Positions 1-12,379 of a DNA stretch of 64,000 nucleotides are shown here, piece by piece. The notes below the pieces were generated by a model. That model did not search any database. It was not told the origin of the DNA and saw only the letters and a list, made by a program, of their open reading frames with translations. Each line of letters starts with the position of its first letter. The first letter of the stretch is position 1. Location: NCBI GenBank assembly GCA_021613535.1, contig CP075494.1, forward strand, positions 15,624,001 to 15,688,000. Direction: 5' to 3'. The position numbers were made by a program, and so were the translations under genes. Source of the stretch: Adineta vaga (Eukaryota > Rotifera).

Positions 1-125
1 ATAAATTTATTTCAATGAAGATATCTCTATGATAATATTGATATGATAAAGATATAATAATAAAATAATGGAGACTTGAAAAAAAAGTATAGAAGATTAA
101 AAAATATGATTTATTATAGTTTATC

Positions 126-892
126 ATGTATAGTTATATATTTTTTTCGTTGAAGAAGAATCAAAAAGAAACATTCAGACAACGCATAATTGGACCTGAT
201 CATTCAATTTCATGGACTTTATTCGCCATCATAATATCCTTTGTATGTTCCATTACTGTTTTAAAAGGTGCTGTCGATGCAATGGTAAGTAATGAGAGTT
301 TATGTATTTCTGAAGAATTAATTAAATAAGACTATGCAATATGAAAGTCAATCAATAGATATAAAAACAAACAAATCCTATTCAATTAAGAATGAATGAA
401 ATAATAAAATCATTTTTTCAGCTTGAGAAAAGTTTATAAATTGATTTCCGTAAAAAAAATTCTCAATCGGTTTATCTTTTTTGTCATAGAAATTTTACGA
501 TGAAAATATATTCTGGCGTATTCTACTAAGCATCTGCTTTGGTGGCTTTGGTATTTTCTTTCTAATTTTTGGTTTATCTATATCAACTGTGCAAATTTAT
601 TGTTTGTATCGATACTATAAAAAGAATCGGTCTTATATAAAGAAACCTGAGGTAAGACTTGTAATTATTTGAGTATTTGATATTCGTTTATAATGAGAAA
701 AATAGATACTTATTTTCATTGATGATTTCTAAAGAAATCAAAAATATTCATAAATTTGACTTTTGAATTTAGATAAATGATAATCAAGAGATAAATGATT
801 TATTAACTCATGCGTGGAATATGAAATTTGTTCATATTTATAAAAAGTTTTTATCTTCATTTCGTTATCAAAAAGAAGAAATTATTATTTAA
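126..892 (+). CDS. Small two-helix membrane protein, 3 exons
   Basis: I do not recognise this gene. Three exons (126-284, 490-651, 773-892) join in phase 0 with GTAAGT and GTAAGA donors and TAG acceptors and give 146 residues ending in TAA. Two hydrophobic stretches are visible, roughly residues 30-50 (WTLFAIIISFVCSITVLKG) and 63-90 (ILLSICFGGFGIFFLIFGLS), followed by a basic run (YRYYKKNRSYIKK). The tail is charged and predicted to be soluble. The layout suggests a two-pass membrane protein with the loop between exons 1 and 2. It converges on the DYW gene that ends at 1232. The start is the first ATG of the open frame; an upstream exon is possible. Confidence 0.6.
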
Positions 893-1231
893 TAACTGAA
901 TTGAAGTGACTTGATGCCTTTTTGTAAAAAGAATATTCAATTATTTTATTCAACGAATTAATTAAATATTTTTTTTCAAATAAATGTCAATGTACATAAT
1001 CGAAAATAAAATTATACTTGAAAAGTAAAACTTGTGTCCTAATGTCTGAGAAATGATCGAGAAAATATCATATATGACAATTTCTTTCATAAGTAAGAAA
1101 ACGATTAAAAAGATCTTGAGGATGCGGATATACCGAATAGTTGCGTCATCAAGAGGGGGTGGGGGAGTGCTGACGGGGACTGAGCTCCCTCAAAGTAAAA
1201 ATCTTGGCATCGTGTCTACTTGTATTCTTTA
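893..1231. other. Intergenic gap between convergent genes
   Basis: No gene is supported here. The gap holds the 3' ends of two converging genes and a short G-rich run near 1152-1170. An open frame through 1053-1235 has no family resemblance and contains this G-run. Confidence 0.5.
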
Positions 1232-4200
1232 TTAAAAATGATCATTACATGAACATTTTCCATCAGAAAAATGATGAATACGATTGGCATCACGAACAAT
1301 AATTTCACATCGACGAAATTTACTGATCAACTTGATGGCACCATCTATGAAAGAAAGACAATGATATTCAAAGACTTAGTTTCTCTCCAGAATAATCTGG
1401 AAGAAGAGCACAAAAATAACTTACGACAATCACCACAAATACGAAGGTTCTTGACTATTTGAATTCGTGATGGAACTGGTCGTTGAATGAAATTGTATGC
1501 AAGTGCCAACCGTTCACTGTGACTATTGAGCACCGATTCAACAGTTTCATCAGCCATCAATGGACGTGTTATCCAACTTGCATCAAACTTATGACCATGT
1601 TCGATAAGTTCCTTTTCTAGTCGATCAAGTTCATCATATAATTCAGATGTCCTTGGATGAGATCGATCTTGAACATGAAATTGCTAAGAAATTCAATCAC
1701 ACATTCAAATAAAATAAACAAGAGAATCATCATTACTCACCACAATTTGACCATTGAATTCTGTCCAAGACAGACCAATTTGTTTCCTTGTACCTGATTG
1801 ACTCATATTCCATCTGATTTGTGATGCTTCTTCTAGTTCTCCTGCTGATGCTAAAGTATTAGTAAAGAGTATTGAAGTTGCTACCAAAGATTCGTCAGCA
1901 TTCTGAAATAATTCTTGTATTCGATGAACTGTTTGTCTTGCTAGAGATGCATCGTGTCGATTACGAGCACCTGATAACAATGATGCTAAGAAAGAACAAA
2001 GTACTTTCGGACAGATTTGTAAAAGATCAATGCAAAACACATACTATACATTGGAAGACAAGGAGATTGTTGACGTTCATATTCTTCAATCAATTGTTTT
2101 GCTTCATCGAACAAAAATAATCGACTTAAACAATCAATCTAAATAATTCAATACACCGTTTCTTGTTTAATAATATGAAATCTTTTCCCGAACCATGCTT
2201 GTATATATCCATTTATTTTTTATTTGAATTGTTGAGAAAATTGTACGAGCTTCATCGACAAGACCTGAATGTGAACATGCATTTAAAATACATGTATACG
2301 TTTTTTCGTCGATCATTTTGAATGGCATTCGATGATAAAGTTCCACTGCAGTACGTCCCATTCCATTCAAACCATATGAATTGACTGTTTCCATCAATTA
2401 ATAAACCACACAGTACAAAGCAAAATACAAACTTACTCATAGAATTATATGTTACTGGATCTGGTTGATCAGTTTGTTCAAAGACCTTTTTAGCTTCATT
2501 CACGCATCCCACTTTGCCCTTTGTTTGATAAAAACCAATCAATACATAAATATCACTAACTTACATTTTCGAAGAATACTCACCCACATATGAATGAGAG
2601 CATTTTGAAGTTTCAAATCGTTTAACATCGTAGATGGAATTTGATTGACAATTGATCGACAACGTGATTCGATTCCAAGTTGACCACAAGCATCGATAAG
2701 AAGAAGAAATATGATTGCATCTGCTCGAATACTTTCAGTTTTCATTTTCGCATAAAGATCGATAGTTTTCATAGGCATACTATGTTCATTATAACATTTC
2801 ATCATTTGTCCATAATCAATTACAACACGTTTGATTTTCGCGAATACATTCTCTGCATTTTCCAAATCACCACATTTAACAAACATATCGAAGGCAGAAG
2901 TAAGAATGTATTTATTTCCATGATGAATCGACGACATTTGTGACCAAACTTTTTCACCAAAATCTAATGCTTGTTTTGTTTGAACTTGAGCACAACTGTT
3001 GAATAAGAGACAAAGCCCGGTTTCGTCTGGATTGGGTATCTTGGAAAAGAGTTCAATTGCATCATGACCCATTCCATTCAAACCATATGCAGTAACTATT
3101 CTCATCAGTCAATAAAATATACAACACAAAGCAAAATATGAACTTACTCATAGAATTATATGTTACTGAATCTGGTTGATCAATTTGTTCAAAGACCTTT
3201 TTAGCTTCATTCACGCATCCCACTTTGCCCTTTATGTTGGGAACAAAAAGCGATCAATCAAAAGATAAATAAATGTAAAATTGTCTCAATATTACTCACC
3301 CACATATGAATTAAAGCACTTTGAACTTTCAAATCATTTAGCATCGTAGATGGAATTTGATTGACTATCGATCGACAACGTGATTCAATTCCAAGTTGAC
3401 CACAAGCATCGATAAGAAGAAGAAAAATGATTGAATTTGGTTCAATACCTTCAGCTTTCATTTTGACATAAAGATCGATAGTTTTCATAGGCATACTATG
3501 TTCATTATAACATTTCATCATTTGTCCATAATCAATTACAACACGTTTGATTTTCGCGAATACATTCTCTGCATTTGGCAGATCACCACATTTGACAAAC
3601 ATATCGAAGGCAGAAGTAAGAATGTATTTATTTCTCTGATGAATCGACGACATTTGTGACCAAACTTTTTCACCAAAATCTAATGCTTGTTTTGTTTGAA
3701 CTTGAGCACAACTGTTGAATAAGAGACAAAGCCCGGTTTCGTCTGGATTGGGTATCTTGGAAAAGAGTTCAATTGCATCATGTCCCATTCCATTCAAACC
3801 ATATGCAGTAACTATTCTCATCAGTTAGTAAAACATAGAATACAAAACAAAATATGAACTTACTCATAGAATTATATGTTACTGGATCTGGTTTATCAAT
3901 TTGTTCAAAGACCTTTTTAGCTTCATTCACGCATCCCACTTTGCCCTTTATGTTGGAAACAAAAAGCGATCAATCAAAAGATAAATAAATGTAAAATTGT
4001 CTCAATATTACTCACCCACATATGAATTAAAGCACTTTGAACTTTCAAATCATTTAGCATCGTAGATGGAATTTGATTGACAATCGATCGACAACGTGAT
4101 TCGATTCCAAGTTGACCACAAGCATCGATAAGAAGAAGAAATATGATTGCATCTGCTCGAATACTTTCAGTTTTCATTTTCGCATAAAGATCGAGAGTTT

Positions 4201-5026
4201 TCATAGGCAAACTGTGTTCATTATAACATTTCATCATTTGTCCATAATCTTTTAAGGTACGATTCTTTTTCGCGAATACATTCTCTGCATTTGACAGATC
4301 ACCACATTTGACAAACATATCGAAGGCAGAAGTAAGAATGTATTTATTTCCATGATGAATTGATGATATTTGTGACCAAACGTTTTCACCAAAGTCTAAT
4401 GCTTGTTTTGTTCGAACATGAGCACAACTACTGAATAATAGACATAGCTGGATTTCGTCTGGATTGGTTATTTTTGAAAAGAGTTCAATTGCTTTTTCAG
4501 CCATATTATTTTTTATCAAACCTAAATAAAAAGAAATTCCAAATATAATCGAACGCATTAATCAATTTACCTTTCATCATGGCACCATAATGAATCAACG
4601 TTTTATTCTTCGATGAATCAAAAACGCGTTGAGCATCGTTTACTCGACCACATTGCACTGGAAGTAACAAAGAATCATTTCATCACCGTTAAAAAATATT
4701 AACTTACTATAAAAATGAATAAGTGTTGTTTGAATGTAACTGTTGTTCAATGAACTATCTGATAGATTTTTATGAATAATTAGCCCACGTTCGAGATAAC
4801 CTAACTGAGTACAAGCTTTAAGTACTTGAATAACAATTCTATCTGTTTGAGTTGTTTGATGTTTTTGTTTATCAAATAGATCAAGTGCTTTAACAAATTC
4901 TTTTCTATCATTTAGTTTCTTTATTTCAACGTCAATTTTTATCTGTTTTGAACTGGTTATTGTACGTAAAAGATTGAAACATTTCAATCTTGTGTGATGA
5001 GAGATAACACGAAAGGTGGTGAACAT
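1232..5026 (-). CDS. DYW-type pentatricopeptide repeat (PPR) protein, expanded copy
   Basis: Plant-style PPR-E-DYW protein, about 1027 residues. The family binds RNA through PPR tracts and the DYW domain is the cytidine deaminase of organellar C-to-U editing. Exons in gene order: 4708-5026, 4571-4657, 4016-4521, 3864-3945, 3300-3811, 3148-3229, 2584-3095, 2437-2518, 2194-2384, 2045-2138, 1741-1985, 1425-1683, 1232-1344; all junctions keep frame. The N-terminus ([15 protein letters not shown]) is basic and could be a mitochondrial presequence. PPR hallmarks are seen repeatedly ([38 protein letters not shown]). The DYW domain shows [15 protein letters not shown] and a final CSCNDHF, so the zinc/catalytic HxE..CxxC set is present; the usual terminal DYW tripeptide is replaced by DHF. 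Two extra copies of a 198-residue module distinguish it from the gene at 30812-33179. Confidence 0.85.
2437..4521 (-). repeat. Tandem triplication of a two-exon PPR module
   Basis: Three consecutive units, each a long exon (506 or 512 bp) plus an 82-bp exon with their introns, lie at 3864-4521, 3148-3811 and 2437-3095. Corresponding points are 711-716 bp apart, and introns as well as exons are nearly identical. The paralogue on the other strand has one unit. Each inserted unit is 594 coding bases, so frame is kept. The 5'-most unit has diverged most in its long exon ([18 protein letters not shown] against [20 protein letters not shown]). Confidence 0.9.
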
Positions 5027-6263
5027 CTGAAAAACAATAAATCAAATAATCTTTCCATCGATTTCATCTGATTAATCATTCTTGAGTTTTGCTTCTTCGT
5101 TTTGTTTTTATTCTCAGACAAAGTGACAGTAATTAATCAATCAACTAATTTTTTTGAATTTCAATTTCAAAAACCATTTTCATGTTTGACCATGACATAT
5201 GTATTTCAGTTCAGATAGAAAAGGATCTGATTCAGATTTATTTTATTTTCGTATTTCGTCTCAAATTTCATTTGCTGTCAACAGTTCAATACTTAACATT
5301 CATATCTATTCGTGTATAATACCTTTCGTATTAATATAGAGGTCGTTAGTAAAAGTCGAAATGATAAGCAACATATAGTGAAATAATCCTTCGCGTTTGT
5401 TATGTCATGTATTTATCTGTATCTTCACTTTGTTCAATCATTTCCATTGACATGAAAACGTAATTTAACATAATTGAAAAGTATAATCGTGAAAAACTAT
5501 ATTTTTTCATGATAAAAACGTTTAATTACTGGTAATAAAACTAAGCATTGTAACTAAAGTGAGAAAAGAAACTCTAATTTATTTTCATGATGAGCGCACT
5601 AAGTCTGCTCTTCTGATTACAAGAGAATAATTAGTACTAGTAGAATACATTCAAGTAACATTGTTCTAGTTCTGTCTGAAGTTATCTTTCAACTTATTTT
5701 ACTATAGATTCATCTCGTTTCAGACTCATACTTACGTGTACCGATTTATGTCAAGTCGAATGAGGATTACAGATATGATTGCTACAGGAGAAAGGACATG
5801 ATAAAATTTGAGGGAACAAGGAATGACGTGCATTGTAATCTGAGTTATTATAATGAACTTCCATGTGACGATCTTATTCGTTTAATATGAAAACGTGTCT
5901 TTCATTAACTTATCGAGTGAAAACATTTGAATACGATTATGATCGGTAACAGCTATATAAAATGTATTTATTTGTTTGTGAATGAAACATCACTCTAGCA
6001 CATTTAACTAATCCGACTTGTTACATCTTTGTCCGATACTTGCTACATCTTTGTCCGACACTTGCTACAATGATACCTTAGATTTGAAAAAGAAAAATCA
6101 TTATAAAAGAAAACAAAATGAAATAAGTTTAATAATTAAAAGAGAATGAAAGTATACATTGACGTCATATTCTTTATTGATAACAAAAGGAAAGAATGGT
6201 TATTGATGATAAAATATCATAGGAGAAAAAATAGACGCGTTTTTGCAAAGATGTTTATTGAAT
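5027..6263. other. Upstream region of DYW gene; repeats only
   Basis: No gene is supported. The first several hundred bases match, in inverted orientation, the region upstream of the second DYW gene (about 29.7-30.8 kb), so the duplication extends past the coding part. A block near 5754-5850 belongs to a dispersed repeat also seen near 19680 and 29655. A short tandem repeat of about 22 bp (cttgctacatctttgtccga) is present about 2.7 times at 6013-6071. Confidence 0.5.
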
Positions 6264-7196
6264 TTAATATAGTTGTTCGTTTTGGAATGCTGTTGGAGGA
6301 TTTTTAAAATAATTCATTTGTTTTATTTTATCATCATAAAAACAAACTCGATCTTTTGTTTTTTCTGTTAGAAGATCTCGACATTGTTCAAGTTCTTTAA
6401 TAGATTTATTCACTTGTTCAACGACTTGATCTAATGTTGACCATGAATGTTCACCGGATCCAAGATGAAGCATTTGTGCACTAGAACACCACATCTTATG
6501 CATAGCAAATGCTAATGTACCTCGTTTTCCTCTTCGAAATGGATCAGCTGACATATATGAATTAACTACTGTTATTCGAGGTTCTTCACATGATTTGAGC
6601 TTTGTTACACCATGAACAATTTCACTACCTAGGAAAACGAATAACTTAGAGATTTATTTTTTACGGAAGAAAAGTCTTCTGATAGAATCTTGCATGAATA
6701 CACATGAATTCGAACCAAGATAATCAGTTGTTTGAATAAAGTCTTTTGGTAATTTGCCTTGATATTGTTTCATAAGACGAAAATCTTCGTCAGGATCTCG
6801 TTCAATAAGTTGTAATTCTCCTCCAATTGTTGTAGTCATATCACATTCCAATAAACTAACAACATAAGGTACACTAACCCGATGAAATGCATCAATTTGA
6901 CCAGAATTTGCATAACCAATATTAGTCTGACTATAGTTTGATTGATGTGCTGTTGATACAAGTTGAACATCTCCTGTCATACACGTGATAGATGATCAAG
7001 AATTCGTTGATACAGGTTTTGCTAATCGAGGTGCTTTTGGTACATATTGAAAACCATCACTTAATACAACAAAGTCAGATTCAGTTAGTTCTAAATGAAT
7101 ATTAGGATCAGAGACAGGTTCATCAACGTACAATTCACTTTCTGAATCGGCTAAAAGCGGAGGTATTAACAACTTAATATTATTATTTCTAAACAT
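6264..7196 (-). CDS. Possible 2OG-Fe(II) oxygenase-like protein, exon structure unsettled
   Basis: Three coding blocks on the minus strand appear to form one gene. From 5' to 3' they lie at about 7196-7000, 6980-6670 and 6628-6264 (stop). The middle block has DAFHRVSVPYVVSLLE followed by TTTIGGELQLIE. The last starts GSEIVHGVTKL, then PRITVVNSY. This order (H..D-like region, GGEL, then a histidine and an arginine on later strands) resembles the double-stranded beta-helix of 2-oxoglutarate/Fe(II) oxygenases; that assignment is inference. The last acceptor (TAG before 6628) is clear, but the ideal donor after FMQ is not a GT, and the first junction does not keep phase with the obvious sites. 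The gene may be damaged or misread. The C-terminal part (LDQVVEQVNKSIKELEQC) is helical and charged. Confidence 0.4.
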
Positions 7197-7934
7197 GTTG
7201 CTGGGTAAAATATGCACTGATATCTAATGATGTGAGGATACAATCACAATAAAACTATATATTGTACGTTCAAAATCAACTTTTCAAAAATATTTTTCAA
7301 CGAAACGTTTTTGAAGAAACGTCAATCTCGTGATACGATAAGATCTATTCATTCTGCACTCCATGAATAGTCAAACAGATTTCAGCATGTTCTCGGAGGT
7401 TAATAAATATGACAGAGTAAAAACAATGTTGTAAAGCATGACGAAGTCATTTTTGATCTACACTGTAATAATGTCAATATTTTCTCATACTAATCTTTAA
7501 CAGTATGAAATCATTGCTAAGTCGATTGAAGAAGAATTTAAAGAAAAAAAATGTTTTATGATTATGATTATTGTTTGTCCTTCGATGAGATTTCATTGTT
7601 TCGTATTTTAGTTTTGCTTCACAAAATATATAATCTTATCATCAAGAACATAAAAAAAACATTTTTATTTCTTGTCAAATAATCAATAAAAAACGAAATT
7701 TAGTCGCAAATCTATCTTTTAACTTCTTTTCAGGTAAGAACAAATAATCATTGAGTATAAAAAGAAGAAACGGATATCATTATTCACTACATCATCGCTT
7801 TTACTCTAGAATTCAAATGTTTTTGAACAGACTCGTTGCGAGGGTAATTTGTCGATTGATATTTCAGTCAGAAAGAATGTCTTGATGATTGGTTTTAGTT
7901 TCGTGGAACCAATCGTGTTGGAGAACCAACGAAG
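7197..7934. other. Divergent intergenic region
   Basis: Lies between the minus-strand oxygenase-like gene and the SLC6 gene, so it should hold both 5' regions. AT-rich; I see no coding signal, RNA gene or clear repeat. Confidence 0.4.
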
Positions 7935-10827
7935 ATGGAATCCGATACGATTGCTACACCAGAAGAGGTAATCGAAAGATCATGATAATTGAGTTTTGAA
8001 TAACATGTTTTATTATTTGAAGGAAAAAGATAGTCATGAATGGGATCGACCATTAGAATTTATATTTTCATTAATTTCAAATTCAGTTGGTCTCGGCAAT
8101 GTTTGGCGTTTTCCTTATTTAGCAGCAAAAAGTGGTGGTGGTCTGTATATATTGATATGCCATTGTTTGTTTTTACATAGATTTTCATTTGATTTTAAGG
8201 TGCATTCTTAATTCCATATTTTATTTTATATTTTTTAATTGGTGCACCAATCTATTATCTGGAATTAGCACTTGGCCAATTTTCAAGTCGTGGACCAGCA
8301 ACAGCTTTTATACTGGCAAAGGGTTGGCAAGGTAAGCAAGATTACTTCGAGTCATTTATTTACTAGAATTTAAAAGTCATTCTCATTCTTTGAATAATTC
8401 ATCTCTAGTTCAGCTGATGTAGGAATTCTAAGTGTATACAGAAATTTGTAGTCGTAGTTTCTACAGAATTCCGTATTTTAGGTATTGGATTTGCCATGAT
8501 AATCAATAGTGTTCTATGTATGCTTTATTATAATGTGATCATTAGTTGGGCTTTATTTTATTTTGTATCTTCATTTCGAACAAATCTTCTTTGGAAAAAA
8601 TGCGGTTATTGGTGGAATGATAATAAATGTTTTGTACCTGGTGTTGGTAGTTCACCGTATGTTGACAAAAATGGTATTACGTTTAATTGTACGGAACCAC
8701 AATATCAGAATCAAACGTTTTACGCATGTACAGCAATAAAATCAACTGATCGATCAACAGCGAGTGAACAATTCTTTTTGTAAGATCAAAACAAAATTGA
8801 ATTGATTTTTGAAGTGAAAGAATTTGTTGTTTTAGTAAATTATTATTGGGAAAAAGTGAAAGTTTTGAAGATTTTGGAACACCTCAAGCATTTAGTGCTG
8901 TCTCATTATTAGTCGCTTGGATTATTGTTGGTTTATGTATTTTTCGTGGTGTTAAATCTTCGGGAAAAGTTTGTTTTGATTTTCTTCATATTCTTAATTT
9001 GTATTCGATTCCTTTCAGGTCGCTTATTTTACAGCTATTTTTCCATATGTTGTACTTCTTATCTTAATCATTCAAAGTGCAACATTAACTGGTGCTGGTG
9101 AAGGAATTAAATTTTATATTATTCCGAAGTGGGATCTTGTCGCTAAATTTGAAGTAAATATTCAAAGAATTAATTAAATATAAAATTATTTGTTTATTTA
9201 GACTTGGCAAGCAGCTGCTTCTCAAGTCTTTTTCTCTCTTGGTCTTAGTTTTGGTTCGTTAATGGCATATTCTGCATCGAATAAATTTAAAAATAATTTC
9301 TTTCGGTAATTGAATCGTTTTTCTTTTTCTTCTTTCTCTTTCACATTTATCAACTAGACAAATGTGTATTGTTGTTTCATGTGATTGTTTAACTGGAGTC
9401 TTTGCTGGGTTTGCTGTTTTTGCAACCATTGGATTTTTAGCAGCAGAAATGAAAGAAACTGTTCCAAAATATGCAGAATCATCGGGTCCTGGTTTAGCAT
9501 TTATTACATATCCCGAAGCAATATCACATATGCCCGCGAGTCCATTTTTTTCAATTCTCTTCTTTTTGATGTTATTAGCACTGGGACTTGGTTCACAAGT
9601 AATCATTATATTGATAATATTGAAATTTTAATCTTTTATCAAATTTAGTTTGCTCTAACTGATGTTCCGATAACATCAATGACAGAATTATTTCCACAAC
9701 TTCGTTCGAAAAGATATTTGGCTGTTATAGTTACTTGTACCGCTTCATTCTTAGTCAGTTTACCATTCACGTGTCCGGTTTGTTTTTTTATATAAATCAA
9801 AATCAAAACCAAATTTTGTTTTGTTATTAGGGTGGAATTTATTTATTTGAATTACTTATGGAATATGCAGCAAATGTATCAATGGTTGTCGTAGGCTTTT
9901 TTGAAGTTTATGCCATTGCGTATATCTACGGTGAGTTTAACATATTAGATATAAATAGGGATGTACTATCCTTCTTAGACCTAAGTATCAATTTTGCTAA
10001 TTCGATTAAGATTTCTGTTGATTGTCATTAATGGTACTTTTTCAAAAGGATTTTTTAAAATCAGAATATCACTTTAAATGATTTCAAAGAAACAATACTT
10101 TCTTTTTCACGTACATATTTTCTAGGTTACAATCGTTTTATGAATGATGTTAAAATGATGTTAGGAAAACGAGCTGCACAATATTATTTGTTTCTCACTT
10201 GGTGCATCGTAGCTCCACTACTTATGCTTGTAAGTTAAAAGGTTTTCTCTTCTCAATCGTATGAAACACAACTCTACTTGTTCGATTTAGATAATCATAA
10301 TAACTAAATTGGTCAGTGCTGAATCAATGGTAAACAAAGCAGGTGCAGGTTTTGAAGAATATCGATATCCTCAATGGAGTACAGTACTTGGATGGTTAAT
10401 TTTTGTTGGATGTATCATACCTATTCCACTTGTTTATATTGTTAATTATGTAAAAGAATATAAAAGACTTGGTTTAGAACAAATAGTAAAATCTTTCATT
10501 TGTTTTATTTTGAAAATTTCCGTTTTCCTTGTCCTTGTTATTTAGAAAAAACCAATTGGAACTGAAAATGAAAATTATCTTCATGAAGGTCATAATTATA
10601 TGGAAAAACCTCGATTTTTAGAAGCAATAACACAAAATAATTCACCAAGATATGATTGGGGACCAAAGAAACGAATTAATCATTATGGGTTATATGCTCA
10701 TTTGAATAAATCACAATCGAAATCTGATCTTGCAATGAATGGAATTCGTACAGGACATATAAATGAAAGTTTTCATAATGAATCAATGACTCATCAGAAT
10801 GACATGAACAATTCGGATTCGATATAA
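7935..10827 (+). CDS. SLC6-family sodium-coupled neurotransmitter/amino acid transporter
   Basis: Sodium- (and usually chloride-) coupled symporter of the plasma membrane, LeuT fold. Thirteen exons: 7935-7967, 8023-8140, 8200-8331, 8482-8779, 8836-8968, 9019-9153, 9202-9305, 9358-9598, 9649-9777, 9831-9930, 10126-10229, 10291-10485, 10546-10827. They join in frame to 667 residues, near the usual length. TM1 carries the signature [20 protein letters not shown], followed by AFLIPYF and [12 protein letters not shown]. The extracellular loop has [11 protein letters not shown] (the conserved cysteine pair) with possible N-glycosylation sites. Later helices include [17 protein letters not shown]. 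Substrate cannot be fixed; the TM1/TM3 text is closest in feel to the glycine/proline branch. The short first exon ([11 protein letters not shown]) is the only ATG that splices in frame. The C-terminal tail is long and polar. Confidence 0.9.
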
Positions 10828-11238
10828 AACAAAATACAAACGCAAAATGAACTTTATCATTGAATAAAAATAGATCAACTAGAATTTTCTTTAATTTTTT
10901 CCTGAAATAAAAACTGATTTATGTCTGTAAACATCCGCTGTACTCAAACATATATCATTTTCATTAGACTAGAATAGAACATATGATTTTCTCTTAGTTT
11001 TTCCTTCTGCAAACTTAAAGAGAAAAACATGTCCCATCAGATTTCGGTAAGTTATGTGTAAATTTGCAATTAAAAGAAACTTCAGTAATTAGTTACGAAG
11101 CAAATCATCGTGTAAATATTAAAATCCGAAACAAAATGAGAAATTGCGCAACATTACCTTTTTGCTTGTTTGTTTTTTTCGTTCTCACCATGAAGCAAAA
11201 ATCAGAAGAAAATTTTGTTCTGTTTTCTAATACATTGA

Positions 11239-11312
11239 GCCTCTGTGGTGTAGTGGACAATCACGTCTCTCTTCTAAAGAGAAGGTCGCCAGTTCGATCC
11301 TGGTCAGGGGCG
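11239..11312 (+). tRNA. tRNA-Arg (anticodon UCU)
   Basis: A 74-nt cloverleaf can be drawn by eye. The acceptor stem GCCTCTG pairs with CAGGGGC, including one T-G wobble. The D arm is GTGT..TCAC with a terminal mismatch. The anticodon stem TCTCT/AGAGA is perfect around loop CTTCTAA, giving anticodon TCT. The T arm is gccag-TTCGATC-ctggt. The discriminator is G. A run of T at 11320-11326 would serve as the RNA polymerase III terminator. No intron and no encoded CCA. Confidence 0.93.
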
Positions 11313-11324
11313 ATATTTATTTTT

Positions 11325-12379
11325 TTAATAAGTTGATTGAATTAAAATTTTCAAATCAAAAATATTTAACAATGAAAGAAATGTTTCTAATGACAGAACG
11401 TGTTGATTTTTCTTATAGAGAAATTGATATAATTGATGTTTCTTCAATCCAGTTTTTCGTATTACTTTTGGTAAAATATTTCGATTACCATTTCGTAATG
11501 TTAAATTATTTCGAATCCGTTCAAGAGTTTCATTATAAGTTAAGAGATCTGTTGTCGAATTCGACAAAGTACGATAACATTCAGAATTCTCTTTACGAAT
11601 TGAAACCGTTGGTGTGTGTGAGTGTTTTTTCGATGACGAATTCTTTGATACTGTTACAGATGGCTTAACGCTTTTCGTATCATTTGTTGAACGATCTGGT
11701 ACATAAAGAAGTTTTTTCTTCGGTTGATCGGAACCAAAATTCATCTTTGTTCGTCGAATTTTGATATTGACATGATCGGTATTATTCGATTTGGTTGTTA
11801 CAAACGTTTGACTTTCAGTTTTTTTCGAAGTATCCAATGAAGAATCTGTTGATAACATTGTCGCTTGTGCAAGAATCGAACGACGGACTGCAAAACGTGG
11901 TGATAATATCAAACGAGATATCCATATATCTCGTTTTATCCACATAAAATAAGCAAGAACTAATATACCAAGAATCATAAAGACTGTTGAACGATCAAAT
12001 GATTTCGCTGATTCGCTCTTTTTCGACGAGGGAGTTTGTTTTTGAGGCATTTTCTACAAATTGAAAATATAATGTGAATTTATTATTTACATATATATGT
12101 ATATATAATTGTTTTTTTTACTAAAGATTCTATTTGTCGTGGTGATTTTCTTTTTTCTAATATTTTACTGGAGTCTGAACCATCACTTTCACTTGACATA
12201 TTCTCATTTGATGGAGATTTTTCTGATAATGATTTTTGATGGGTAGTAATTAATTGTGAATCAGTTCCAGGTTTTGTTTCATCTTCATCTGTTGTAAATG
12301 AATATGTTTTAATCATTCCTTTTTTCTTCTGTACGCCATTCAAACTGATTCCATTAACAGTTAAAAATTGTTTAGACAT
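11325..12379 (-). CDS. Single-pass membrane protein of unknown function
   Basis: Two exons (12122-12379 and 11325-12053) join in phase 0 across a 68-nt intron and give 328 residues. I recognise no family. Residues 1-86 are polar, acidic and serine-rich (SSESDGSDSSK). One hydrophobic helix follows in exon 2 (STVFMILGILVLAYFMWI), flanked by lysine-rich sequence and then a long basic, serine/threonine-rich tail (KKTESQTFVTTKSNN; SKNSSSKKHSHTPTVS). The topology suggests a tail that could be nuclear or cytosolic, but that is only inference. The stop lies 13 bp from the 3' end of the convergent tRNA-Arg, so the T-rich terminator lies in the gap between the two genes. Confidence 0.6.

Noticed and set aside
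1053-1235. 60-codon plus-strand gene
   Set aside because: No family features and a G-run; its 3' edge touches the end of the DYW gene on the other strand.
2680-2943. Plus-strand frame of 87 codons within the DYW gene
   Set aside because: It is antisense to a PPR exon that is conserved in four places; a shadow frame.
11239-11312. tRNA with anticodon CTA (amber suppressor)
   Set aside because: Shifting the stem by one gives CTA but leaves a mismatch; the TCTCT/AGAGA stem is perfect and places TCT in the anticodon.
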